Notes: generated by a model not told the origin, from the sequence alone. A stretch of DNA of 50,335 nucleotides from an uncultured Eisenbergiella sp. (GCA_947630215.1 CANRGX010000013.1:1-50335); one strand, 5' to 3'. Numbered from the stretch's first letter, positions 42,452-49,779 are shown. A program made the numbers and translations.

Positions 42452-42589
42452 TTACCGGCAATGTCCGCTGCAGTGTCGGCAGTCGCCGCCGCACTGTAAG
42501 GATTTCCCGCTCTTTTTATCGCGAATCATGCTCCTGACGGCCAGCCCGATGGCTGCCGCCAGGAGAAGAAGCACCACAACTGTTCCCAT
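42452..42589 (-). CDS. FeoB-associated Cys-rich membrane protein
   Basis: A 45-residue ORF, starting MGTVVVLLLLAAAIGLAVRS, with GGAGG about 7 nt upstream. One membrane segment is followed by a short basic stretch and a cysteine-rich tail with four Cys (CGGDCRHCSGHC). This is the family called FeoB-associated Cys-rich membrane protein. It lies between feoB and the membrane-anchored HMA protein. It may act as a metal-binding partner on one face of the FeoB pore, but its function is not known. Confidence 0.88.
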   Translation of the reverse strand: MGTVVVLLLLAAAIGLAVRSMIRDKKSGKSLQCGGDCRHCSGHCR

Positions 42590-42634
42590 AGGACGCCTCC
42601 AACCCTTCTTCTTTCTTTTTCAATCTTAACACTT

Positions 42635-44815
42635 TTATTGCACGCCCGCCAGTTTTTTTACATCCACCTTCAGACTGGAGCTTTCGTGATAGGGCCTGAA
42701 AAGCAGCCAGAGCATACCGGCCACGAGCAGAATTGCTGCGACAGTGCCGACGGAAAAGCTGCCGCCCTCAAACAGACGGCCAATCTGATAGATGCAAAGG
42801 GAAACCACATAGGCCAGACCGCACTGATAACCGATGGCGAACCAGAACCATTTGATGTTGTTCATCTCCCGCTTGATAGCGCCCATGGCCGCAAAGCAGG
42901 GAGCGCACAGCAGATTGAAAACCAGGAAGGAATACGCCGCCACTGCGGTCATACTGCCTGCCAACTCGCCCCAGATTTCCGCGCCGTCCTCGGCGACTTC
43001 GGCAAAGCCAAAGAGAATCCCAAAGGTGCCCACCACGTTTTCCTTCGCAATCAGCCCCGTGACGGCCGCCACTGCCATCTTCCAGTTCCCCCAGCCAAGA
43101 GGGGTGAAAATCGGAGCGATGATGCCGCCGATGCGCGCCAGGATACTGCTGTCAAGCTGCTCTGCTTCCAGCATACAAAAACTGCCGTCCACCCAGCCGA
43201 AGCCCTGCAGAAACCAGAGCACAATCGTAGAAAGCAGAATGATGGTGCCGGCCTTCTTGATAAACGACCAGGCCCGCTCCCACATACTGCGCAGCACATT
43301 GCCCACGGTGGGCATATGATAGGCCGGCAGCTCCATGACAAACGGAGCCGGTTCTCCCGCGAACATTTTGGTCTTTTTTAACAGGATGCCGGAACAGATG
43401 ACCGCCGCAATCCCGACAAAATAGGCGCTGGGCGCCACCCATGCCGCGCCGTGGAAAAGCGCTCCCGCAATCAGCGCGATGATGGGCAGCTTCGCGCCGC
43501 AGGGAATAAAGGTCGTGGTCATGATGGTCATCTTGCGATCCCTGTCATTTTCAATGGTACGGGAGGCCATAACGCCGGGCACGCCGCATCCGGAGCCGAT
43601 GAGCATCGGAATAAAGGATTTGCCGGACAGACCGAACTTGCGGAAAATCCGATCCATGATGAAAGCCACACGGGCCATATAACCGCAGGACTCCAGGAAG
43701 GCCAAAAACAAAAACAGCACCATCATCTGGGGGACAAAGCCGAGCACCGCGCCCACACCGGCCACAATGCCGTCCAAAATCAAGCTCTGCAGCCATCCGG
43801 CACACCCTACCGCCTGAAGCAGATTTTCTATCAGTACCGGGACGCCCGGAATGGCAAGCCCGAACAGGCTCCAGCCGTCTCCGAACACGCCGTCGTTGGC
43901 CCAGTCCGTAGCCCATGTGCCCACCGTGGTCACCGACACATAGTAAACGATAAACATGACGACTGCAAAAATCGGCAGCGCCAGAAACCGGTTTGTCACC
44001 ACCCGGTCGATTCTGTCCGACAAAGTGAGAGCCTTCTGCCTGTTCTTCGTGCAGCACTCCCCGATGATGGAGGAAAGATACACATAACGCTCATTGGTGA
44101 GAATACTTTCGGTATCATCTTCAAAGCTGCTTTCCAGCTCGTGAATCAGATCCGATACATCCGGCACGTTTTTCATCTGCCCGGTAATTTTGTCATCCTT
44201 CTCCAAGAGTTTAATGGCAAAGAAGCGCTTCTGCTCCTCTGGCACGTCCTCCAGCCGGTTTTGGGCCTCGCCGATGACTTTTTCCACTTCCGGGGAAAAT
44301 TCATGTGCCGGACAAAAGACCTTCTTTGCTTTTGCCAGGGCCACCGCTTTCTCGGCCGCCTCCCGGATACCCGTTCCCTTCAGAGCGGAAATTTCTACCA
44401 CCTCGCATCCCAGTTTCTGTGCCAGTTTTTCTATATGTATCTGATCGCCGGATTTTTTCACGATGTCGATCATATTGACGGCCATGAGCACGGGAATGCC
44501 CAGTTCCATCAGCTGGGTGGACAAATACAGATTCCTTTCGATATTGGTGCCGTCCACGATGTTTAAGATCACATCGGGACGCTCGCCGATCAGATAATTT
44601 CTCGCAACCACTTCCTCCAACGTATAGGGGGACAAAGAATAAATGCCGGGCAGATCCATAACGGTCACATCCTTGTGCCCCTTTAAGCGCCCTTCCTTTT
44701 TTTCCACCGTGACGCCGGGCCAGTTCCCCACAAACTGATTGGAACCGGTCAGGGCGTTAAACAACGTGGTCTTGCCGCAGTTCGGATTTCCTGCCAACGC
44801 AATTTTAATCGCCAT
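42635..44815 (-). CDS. feoB: Ferrous iron transporter FeoB
   Basis: 726 residues from the ATG at 44815 (AAGGAG upstream). The N-terminal G domain has G1 GNPNCGKT (residues 9-16), G3 DLPGIYSL and the G4-type NMID, followed by a helical guanine-dissociation-inhibitor-like region (about 170-270). The membrane domain has the two Gate/FeoB segments (GCGVPGVMASRTIE; IPCGAKLPI) and the FeoB_C-type inner region. It imports Fe(II) using GTP. The C-terminus ends soon after the last helix. Confidence 0.97.
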   Translation of the reverse strand: MAIKIALAGNPNCGKTTLFNALTGSNQFVGNWPGVTVEKKEGRLKGHKDVTVMDLPGIYSLSPYTLEEVVARNYLIGERPDVILNIVDGTNIERNLYLSTQLMELGIPVLMAVNMIDIVKKSGDQIHIEKLAQKLGCEVVEISALKGTGIREAAEKAVALAKAKKVFCPAHEFSPEVEKVIGEAQNRLEDVPEEQKRFFAIKLLEKDDKITGQMKNVPDVSDLIHELESSFEDDTESILTNERYVYLSSIIGECCTKNRQKALTLSDRIDRVVTNRFLALPIFAVVMFIVYYVSVTTVGTWATDWANDGVFGDGWSLFGLAIPGVPVLIENLLQAVGCAGWLQSLILDGIVAGVGAVLGFVPQMMVLFLFLAFLESCGYMARVAFIMDRIFRKFGLSGKSFIPMLIGSGCGVPGVMASRTIENDRDRKMTIMTTTFIPCGAKLPIIALIAGALFHGAAWVAPSAYFVGIAAVICSGILLKKTKMFAGEPAPFVMELPAYHMPTVGNVLRSMWERAWSFIKKAGTIILLSTIVLWFLQGFGWVDGSFCMLEAEQLDSSILARIGGIIAPIFTPLGWGNWKMAVAAVTGLIAKENVVGTFGILFGFAEVAEDGAEIWGELAGSMTAVAAYSFLVFNLLCAPCFAAMGAIKREMNNIKWFWFAIGYQCGLAYVVSLCIYQIGRLFEGGSFSVGTVAAILLVAGMLWLLFRPYHESSSLKVDVKKLAGVQ

Positions 44816-44845
44816 CTTTTCACTCCTTCTCAACTGATTTTAATT

Positions 44846-44859
44846 AGTTAAATCTAACT
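44846..44859. promoter_or_regulatory. Inverted repeat between feoA2 and feoB
   Basis: AGTTA (44846-44850) and TAACT (44855-44859) form an inverted repeat around AATC in the 60 bp between the second feoA and feoB. The half-site AGTTA also occurs in the operator over the feo promoter. It could be an internal control site for feoB, but short A/T-rich repeats arise easily. Confidence 0.35.
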
Positions 44860-44874
44860 GGTGGGCAAAAAAAA

Positions 44875-45096
44875 TTACTCCACTTCGATCATTTCCGCGT
44901 CCGCCTTCCGAATGGAAAGCTCATAGCCCCTTACCGTGACCTCCACGGGATCGCCCAACGGGGCCACCTTGCGCACAAAAACCGTAACGCCCTTTGTGAT
45001 TCCCATGTCCATGATACGGCGTTTGACAGGGCCGTCTCCGGACAGCTTTTTCACCTGCACGGTCTGGCCGCAGGCAACTTCTCTCAATGTCTTCAT
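44875..45096 (-). CDS. feoA: Second FeoA-domain protein
   Basis: 73 residues from the ATG at 45096 (AAGGGAG upstream). The SH3-like FeoA fold is visible: TLREVACGQTVQVKKLSGDG, then RRIMDMGITKGVTVFVRKVAP, shortened to RRIMDMGI. FeoA proteins help FeoB, probably by touching its G domain. It lies 59 bp before feoB. Together with the upstream feoA there are two FeoA proteins, common in Clostridia. Confidence 0.93.
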   Translation of the reverse strand: MKTLREVACGQTVQVKKLSGDGPVKRRIMDMGITKGVTVFVRKVAPLGDPVEVTVRGYELSIRKADAEMIEVE

Positions 45097-45181
45097 AACT
45101 TCTCCCTTCCTCTGATTTTCTTTTTGCGCAAAACTGTTTTTTTTGCGCAGGACAGAAACCGGCACACAAAAGCTGCCGGCT

Positions 45182-45391
45182 TCATACCAGAATCTTATTT
45201 GCCATATCCCGTCCAATGGCCACGCGGGTATTCTTCACATCCACAATGAGATTCCCGTCGGCGGCGGATACCACGGTAACCAGTCCGCCGGCCACAAAAC
45301 CGAGATTCTCCAGGAATCTGCGGATCTCCTCTTTCCCGCCAATTCTTCTGATCACATTGGGTTCCCCTTCCTTCACCATTGACAACGGCAT
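45182..45391 (-). CDS. feoA: First FeoA-domain protein
   Basis: 69 residues from the ATG at 45391 (GGGAGG 9 nt upstream). Sequence features: EIRRFLENLGFVAGGLVTVV and NLIVDVKNTRVAIGRDMANKI, a typical FeoA pattern. It is more divergent from the second FeoA than expected for a recent copy, so the two probably have separate roles in the Feo complex. First gene after the feo promoter. Confidence 0.9.
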   Translation of the reverse strand: MPLSMVKEGEPNVIRRIGGKEEIRRFLENLGFVAGGLVTVVSAADGNLIVDVKNTRVAIGRDMANKILV

Positions 45392-45458
45392 CTTCGCTGT
45401 CCTCCCTTCCGCAAACAGCCACATTCCGGTCTTTCATCCGGTAGCTGCCTGCTACATT

Positions 45459-45476
45459 AGTTAGTATATACTTACT
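45459..45476. promoter_or_regulatory. Candidate metal-responsive operator of feo
   Basis: AGTTAGTATATACTTACT is a near-perfect 18 bp inverted repeat (one mismatched pair) lying over the -10 box. A DtxR/MntR-type iron repressor would bind a palindrome of this kind, and the site is well placed to block transcription. No regulator gene is nearby. Confidence 0.6.
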
Positions 45477-45491
45477 ATCATTAGATGTCAA
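45463..45491 (-). promoter_or_regulatory. Promoter of the feo operon
   Basis: Minus-strand TTGACA (complement of 45486-45491) and TATACT (complement of 45463-45468) are 17 bp apart, within the inverted repeat described separately. Upstream to the KduD start (45,492-45,672) I see no gene. Confidence 0.88.
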
Positions 45492-45672
45492 TAATTTTTG
45501 TAAGATTTTTCATACTGTAAATTTTGCCCACACGTCGTGTTGTGAGAGGAAAGATTATGCCCCTTTCCGAGCCTTTTATGGTTGAAATTTCCTTCAAAAA
45601 GCAATATATTTAAAGTAAGTAAGGACGGCCCTGCCGGTAAGGACCGTTTCAAAAATGGGGAGGTATGTTATC

Positions 45673-46434
45673 ATGATACTGGATTTGTTTCGGCTGGATC
45701 ATAAGGTAGCTGTCGTGACCGGAGCCAATACAGGGCTGGGACAGGGCTTCTGTGTGGCCTTTGCCCAGGCGGGCGCCACCGTCATTGGCGTGGCGCGCCG
45801 CAGTATGCAGGAAACGCGGGAAAAGATAGAAAGCACCGGTGGAACCTTCCACGAAATCCTGGTGGATCTTTCCGCTCCCGACGCTATCGACGTCATTCTG
45901 GACAACTGTGAAAAACTGTGCGGCCGCGTGGATATTCTCGTCAACAATGCGGGCATCATCCTCCGCGAGGACGCGAAGGACGTCTCTGTGGAAAATTGGG
46001 ACAAGGTGATTCAGTTGAACCAGAAGCTCGTCTTTTTCCTTTCCCAGGCCATGGCAAACCGCTATTTTCTGCCCAATCAAAGCGGAAAAATCATCAACAT
46101 CGCTTCTATGCTCAGCTTTCAGGGCGGCATCCGCGTACCCGCTTACGCGGCCAGCAAGAGCGCCGTTATGGCCATTACCAAAGCGCTGGCAAACGAATGG
46201 GCCGCTTTTGGCGTCAATGTAAACGCCATCGCGCCCGGCTACATGGCCACCAATAACACCACGAACCTGCGCAGCGACGCCCAGCGGAGCGAAGCTATTC
46301 TGGAGCGGATCCCTGCGGGACGCTGGGGCACACCGGAGGATATTATGGGCGCAGGCGTCTATCTGGCGTCCGCTGCTTCCGACTATGTAAACGGCTTTAC
46401 GCTTGCCGTAGACGGCGGCTGGCTGGCGCGCTGA
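45673..46434 (+). CDS. kduD: KduD-like short-chain dehydrogenase
   Basis: 253 residues from the ATG at 45673 (GGGGAGG upstream). The N-terminus MILDLFRLDHKVAVVTGANT is typical of 2-deoxy-D-gluconate 3-dehydrogenase / 2-dehydro-3-deoxy-D-gluconate 5-dehydrogenase (KduD). NAD-binding GANTGLGQG, NNAGI, the active-site serine in IASMLSF and Tyr-x-x-x-Lys in AYAASK are present. In pectin and glycosaminoglycan breakdown it acts with KduI, which is not here, so it may act on another keto-sugar. It is monocistronic between feo and the terminator at 46,563. Confidence 0.85.
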   Translation: MILDLFRLDHKVAVVTGANTGLGQGFCVAFAQAGATVIGVARRSMQETREKIESTGGTFHEILVDLSAPDAIDVILDNCEKLCGRVDILVNNAGIILREDAKDVSVENWDKVIQLNQKLVFFLSQAMANRYFLPNQSGKIINIASMLSFQGGIRVPAYAASKSAVMAITKALANEWAAFGVNVNAIAPGYMATNNTTNLRSDAQRSEAILERIPAGRWGTPEDIMGAGVYLASAASDYVNGFTLAVDGGWLAR

Positions 46435-46502
46435 TAAACTGCCGCCCGTCCGTTTTGAACAGCCTTTCTAATCTGCCAAATTCCGTTATCATACCGACGT
46501 AG

Positions 46503-46563
46503 AAAAGGCCGTCAGGCACAGGAAAAGATCGGATTTCCCGGTCATTTCCTGTGTCTGACGGCC
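46503..46563 (-). terminator. Strong hairpin between convergent genes
   Basis: GGCCGTCAG and CACAGGAAA (46507-46525, one base bulge between) pair with TTTCCTGTG and CTGACGGCC (46544-46563). On the minus strand TTTTCT follows (complement of 46501-46506), so it ends the leftward unit. AAAATATTTG follows on the plus side, so it may also stop KduD transcription. Confidence 0.85.
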
Positions 46564-46589
46564 AAAATATTTGTTTTCCATATTGTTTT

Positions 46590-47210
46590 TCAGGTTGTTT
46601 TTCCCGGCGTCGTATACAAAATCATGCCACCCCTGCGCCTGTGACCCGTATCCCAGAGCGCATCCAGATCCAGCCACTTCCACCCTCCGTAAGTGGCAGC
46701 TTTCACGTAGAACCGATCCTTCTGCCGCAAAAAGCCGGTGATCATGAACCAGTGCCAGACATAATTCTTAAATTCCGGATTTTTATGGAAAAGCAACAGA
46801 TACGGCACCGGCAGACTGCTACGGATCTGCTTTTCTATCACTTCTCTGGCTTCTCTGCTCTCCCTGTTTCCCGCGAAGGCTTCCATCCGGATCCGGTTAC
46901 AGTCCCGCTCTTTCAGATACTTTTCAAATCCCCGGATATAGGTGTCGAGACGGTTGATGCCAAACAGCCTGGGATGCAGGTACGGCTTCATGCACAGGGA
47001 GAACTTCACGTAATCTTCCCTCGTCAGGTTGTCTGCCGCATAGGGATACAGGCCGTCGATTCCATGAGAGCGTTCCAGGAAAATGCAGCTGTCACAGGCG
47101 GCGGCCGCGGCACAGCCGCCGATTTTCATAAACCGGTCGGTAAACCAGGCCTGGCTGCCGCCATAAGCGGTTCCTATGCAGAAATAATCCAGTTCCATCT
47201 TCGCGTCCAT
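46590..47210 (-). CDS. Putative papain-fold (C39-like) protein
   Basis: A 206-residue protein with no signal peptide. Cys33 in GGCAAAAACDS follows a Tyr-Gly-Gly-Ser-Gln segment like the Gln-Cys helix of papain-fold peptidases. His153 in VWHWFMITG and the following beta hairpin with AATYGGWKWLDLDALWD are like the His and Asp/Asn positions of C39-type domains. So a cysteine peptidase-like enzyme or an inactive relative is the best reading; it is inference from pattern. The start ATG is 19 bp after the stop of the first Rpn gene, and GAAGGG is 11-12 nt upstream, so it is probably co-transcribed with it. Confidence 0.65.
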   Translation of the reverse strand: MDAKMELDYFCIGTAYGGSQAWFTDRFMKIGGCAAAAACDSCIFLERSHGIDGLYPYAADNLTREDYVKFSLCMKPYLHPRLFGINRLDTYIRGFEKYLKERDCNRIRMEAFAGNRESREAREVIEKQIRSSLPVPYLLLFHKNPEFKNYVWHWFMITGFLRQKDRFYVKAATYGGWKWLDLDALWDTGHRRRGGMILYTTPGKTT

Positions 47211-47229
47211 GGTAGTCTTTGTCCCTTCT

Positions 47230-47496
47230 TTACCAATATTTTTTCACTTCCTGCTCCGCTTCCGGCAGGGAAAAGGAAAAGGCTTCCGCGATACGGGCCA
47301 CAGCTTCCTTGAAACTGGTTCCCATGGTTTTATAAATATCTGCCGCGACACGAATACCCTGTTTTGCCCCTTTACGGAACCCTTGTTCTTCTCCCCGACG
47401 GAACCCTTGTTCTTCTCCCTGCTTTCGGCCATCCTCAAACGTCATCTGGTCGCGCTTGCGCAGTTCTTCCTCCTCGTTGTATTCAAACAGTGACAT
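47230..47496 (-). CDS. Possible internal small protein of copy A (RpnS-like)
   Basis: A same-frame internal ORF of 88 residues starting MSLFEYNEEEELRKRDQM. GGAGG (complement of 47505-47509) lies exactly 8 nt before the ATG. It would contain the octapeptide repeats and the helical tail, but no nuclease residues. In E. coli, short proteins made from an internal start in rpn genes block the full-length toxin. Whether it is made here is untested. Confidence 0.6.
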   Translation of the reverse strand: MSLFEYNEEEELRKRDQMTFEDGRKQGEEQGFRRGEEQGFRKGAKQGIRVAADIYKTMGTSFKEAVARIAEAFSFSLPEAEQEVKKYW

Positions 47497-48204
47497 GGCC
47501 ATAACCTCCGTTCTTTGCTTTTTCAAAATGTCTGCCAGTATCCCTTCCCGGATACATTCCTGTACCGCCCTGTCCACAGCCTCCTCCTGGGGCTGTTCTT
47601 TCGCATAGGTTCGGATCCGATGTACCAGAATGCTGTATCCCTGCAAGGTTTTACAGCGTTCCAACAGTTCCTTGTTGCAGCCATAGTTAATATTTAACAT
47701 CAGTACTTTTAGTTCCAGTTCCGGCTCCGCTGTCTCCCTCTCATAGGCATCCGACAGCTTCAGGATTCTTTGCTCCGGCTGTTTGTCCAGCCCGTTATAA
47801 AACACGACAAAATGCGGCGTGGGGATTTTCACCAGTCTGCTTGAATACAGGGATTGATTCGCCGTGTAGCGTTCCAACTGCCGAGCGACATACCCCAGAT
47901 CCCGCAGCGGCATATTTGGGCAGAAGGAACCCTGATGTTCATACAGGCTCAGCTGGGAATCCAAAAGGAAGGAAACGTCGTTTTTCATGTTCATGTAGAT
48001 GGCGTTTTCCAATGTGCAAATTTCCAGATTCTTTTCGTCCGTATAAGCTGTGTTATTCAGCGCATTGTAGAGTTCCAGCAGTTCCTTTTTCTCCCTGAAT
48101 AACAAGCGGAACAGGGAATCCTTATGGTTTCTTACGACTTCTGGCGGTTCTGTCAAAGACGGCTCCTCTCCCGGACAACAGGATTTGTGTCCTGTAGTCC
48201 GCAT
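47230..48204 (-). CDS. Rpn-family nuclease, copy A
   Basis: A 324-residue protein of the Rpn/PD-(D/E)XK (transposase_31-like) family. The nuclease core has Asp76 in KNDVSF, Glu89 and Gln91 in YEHQ, the D and E-x-Q of the fold, and NMPLRDLGYVARQLERY after it. The C-terminal third has the octapeptide repeat RGEEQGFR twice and a helical tail. Rpn proteins cut DNA and E. coli relatives act as antiphage toxins. The ATG at 48204 has no clear ribosome site; a TTG at 48156 (GAGAGGAG, 6 nt) is an alternative that would drop 16 residues. It is a near-twin of copy B, 1.27 kb to the right. Confidence 0.88.
   Translation of the reverse strand: MRTTGHKSCCPGEEPSLTEPPEVVRNHKDSLFRLLFREKKELLELYNALNNTAYTDEKNLEICTLENAIYMNMKNDVSFLLDSQLSLYEHQGSFCPNMPLRDLGYVARQLERYTANQSLYSSRLVKIPTPHFVVFYNGLDKQPEQRILKLSDAYERETAEPELELKVLMLNINYGCNKELLERCKTLQGYSILVHRIRTYAKEQPQEEAVDRAVQECIREGILADILKKQRTEVMAMSLFEYNEEEELRKRDQMTFEDGRKQGEEQGFRRGEEQGFRKGAKQGIRVAADIYKTMGTSFKEAVARIAEAFSFSLPEAEQEVKKYW
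47375..47422. repeat. Two 24 bp tandem units in copy A
   Basis: Two units of 24 bp, each coding one octapeptide of the form Arg-x-Gly-Glu-Glu-Gln-Gly-Phe on the minus strand (47375-47398 and 47399-47422). Confidence 0.9.
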
Positions 48205-48212
48205 GAAATTTA

Positions 48213-48238
48213 CAGGAGTGCCTTTGGGGGAACTCCTG
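48213..48238. repeat. Inverted repeat before copy A start
   Basis: CAGGAGT and ACTCCTG, 12 bp apart, lie 9 nt upstream of the ATG. On the transcript the AGGAG-type arm pairs with CTCCT, so a ribosome-site-like sequence would be locked in a hairpin. Found also before copy B (49,484-49,509). Confidence 0.75.
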
Positions 48239-48452
48239 CTTTGTTAACACTGTGACTTTTGATAACTGGATAACAGCATAGAGTTCCTTGGAAATGGCTG
48301 ACATCGTTTTTATGTCACGCCGGGAAAGACAACATCAAAAGGTCTGCACCTCAGAACTTTGGATGCTTATAAAGAATAGTTCGGATAAATTTCTTCGGAA
48401 GAATTATGCTTAAATTTATTGTAACATTGAATGAGAGTATCCGCAAGAATTA

Positions 48453-48767
48453 TCACCAATACTTTTTCACTTCCTGCTCCGCTTCCGGCAAGGAGAAGGA
48501 AAAGGCTTCCGCGATATGAGCCACAGCTTCCTTGAAGCTTGTACCCATGGTTTTATAAATATCTGCTGCGACGCGGATACCACGCTGCATTTCCTGTTTT
48601 GCCCCTTTACGGAACCCTTGTTCCTCTCCCCGGCGAAACCCTTGTTCCTCTCCCCTTCGGAACCCTTGTTCTTCTCCCTGGCGTAATCCAATCTCTCGTC
48701 CCTGCTCCAACGTCATTTGGTCGCGCTTGCGCAGTTCTTCCTCCTCGTTGTATTCAAACAATGACAT
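48453..48767 (-). CDS. Possible internal small protein of copy B (RpnS-like)
   Basis: A same-frame internal ORF of 104 residues starting MSLFEYNEEEELRKRDQM. As in copy A, GGAGG (complement of 48776-48780) is exactly 8 nt before the ATG at 48767. It carries three octapeptide repeats. Confidence 0.6.
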   Translation of the reverse strand: MSLFEYNEEEELRKRDQMTLEQGREIGLRQGEEQGFRRGEEQGFRRGEEQGFRKGAKQEMQRGIRVAADIYKTMGTSFKEAVAHIAEAFSFSLPEAEQEVKKYW

Positions 48768-49475
48768 GGCCATAACCTCCGTTCGTTGTTTTTTCAAAAT
48801 GTCTGCCAGTATCCCTTCCTGGATACATTCCTGTACCGCTCTGTCCACAGCCTCCTCCTGGGGCTGTTCTTTCGCATAGGTTCGGATCCGATGTACCAGA
48901 ATGCTGTATCCCTGCAAGGTTTTACAGCGTTCCAACAGTTCCTTGTTGCAGCCATAGTTAATATTTAACATCAGTACTTTTAGTTCCAGTTCCGGCTCCG
49001 CTGTCTCCCTCTCATAGGCATCCGACAGCTTCAGGATTCTTTGCTCCGGCTGTTTGTCCAGCCCGTTATAAAACACGACAAAATGCGGCGTGGGGATTTT
49101 CACCAGTCTGCTTGAATACAGGGATTGATTCGCCGTGTAGCGTTCCAACTGCCGAGCGACATACCCCAGATCCCGCAGCGGCATATTTGGGCAGAAGGAA
49201 CCCTGATGTTCATACAGGCTCAGCTGGGAATCCAAAAGGAAGGAAACGTCGTTTTTCATGTTCATGTAGATGGCGTTTTCCAATGTGCAAATTTCCAGAT
49301 TCTTTTCGTCCGTATAAGCTGTGTTATTCAGCGCATTGTAGAGTTCCAGCAGTTCCTTTTTCTCCCTGAATAACAAGCGGAACAGGGAATCCTTATGGTT
49401 TCTTACGACTTCTGGCGGTTCTGTCAAAGGCGGCTCCTCTCCCGGACAACAGGATTTGTGTCCTGCAGTCCGCAT
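48453..49475 (-). CDS. Rpn-family nuclease, copy B
   Basis: A 340-residue near-twin of copy A. Nuclease residues Asp76, Glu89 and Gln91 are unchanged. Only scattered substitutions occur before the repeat region (for example Pro for Ser at position 16 and Gln for Arg in ECIQEGI). The C-terminal part differs: three octapeptide repeats instead of two, and extra residues on both sides (EQGREIGLRQG before, KQEMQRG after), in total 16 residues longer. As for copy A, the alternative TTG start at 49427 has a better ribosome site. Copy B's stop is followed at once by the upstream region of copy A. The high identity suggests recent duplication or continued gene conversion. Confidence 0.88.
   Translation of the reverse strand: MRTAGHKSCCPGEEPPLTEPPEVVRNHKDSLFRLLFREKKELLELYNALNNTAYTDEKNLEICTLENAIYMNMKNDVSFLLDSQLSLYEHQGSFCPNMPLRDLGYVARQLERYTANQSLYSSRLVKIPTPHFVVFYNGLDKQPEQRILKLSDAYERETAEPELELKVLMLNINYGCNKELLERCKTLQGYSILVHRIRTYAKEQPQEEAVDRAVQECIQEGILADILKKQRTEVMAMSLFEYNEEEELRKRDQMTLEQGREIGLRQGEEQGFRRGEEQGFRRGEEQGFRKGAKQEMQRGIRVAADIYKTMGTSFKEAVAHIAEAFSFSLPEAEQEVKKYW
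48610..48681. repeat. Three 24 bp tandem units in copy B
   Basis: Three units of 24 bp (48610-48633, 48634-48657, 48658-48681) that differ by a few bases, each coding one octapeptide. One more unit than in copy A. Confidence 0.9.
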
Positions 49476-49483
49476 GAAATCTA

Positions 49484-49509
49484 CAGGAGTGCCTTTTTAA
49501 GAACTCCTG
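49484..49509. repeat. Inverted repeat before copy B start
   Basis: The same CAGGAGT / ACTCCTG arms as at copy A (48,213-48,238), but with a different loop. The arms are kept while the loop changed, which suggests the pairing is selected. The rest of 49,510-49,779 has no gene that I can support. Confidence 0.75.
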
Positions 49510-49779
49510 CTTTGTCAACGCTGTGCTTTTGATAATTGGATAACAGCATAGAGTTCCATGAAGACGACAGATGACGCATCTTTCTGCCATCGTGTCGGAA
49601 AAGATGACGGCGAGCGTCTGATCAACAAAACGCGCTCCGTCCCATGAGATGATGATTCGGATAGATTTCTTCGGAAATATATGCCTAAGCTGATTGTAGC
49701 ATTTTAGAAATGCACTGACAAGGGAAATCAGAGAAAATTTTTGTGAAAAAGGGAAGAAAAGGAATTCTTTTCGTATGGA

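Larger units (their letters stand above)
47231..48440. repeat. Tandem duplication, unit A
   Basis: Unit A (47,231-48,440) and unit B (48,454-49,715) share the whole Rpn gene, the 5' hairpin and about 200 bp upstream. The offset between copies is 1,271 bp at the gene start and 1,223 bp at the stop. The 48 bp difference is in the repeat region. Coding sequence between them is almost identical for about 640 bp. Confidence 0.92.
48454..49715. repeat. Tandem duplication, unit B
   Basis: The second unit, in direct orientation to unit A. The noncoding end (49,500-49,715) has drifted more than the gene. No inverted ends or target duplications were seen at the borders, so it looks like tandem duplication rather than insertion. 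Confidence 0.9.

Noticed and set aside
48610-48681. 24 bp repeats as a CRISPR array
   Set aside because: The units touch each other without spacers and are in frame inside a coding region.
47230-49475. Rpn pair as an insertion sequence or composite transposon
   Set aside because: The family name recalls transposases, but no terminal inverted repeats or target duplications are visible and the copies are tandem direct repeats.
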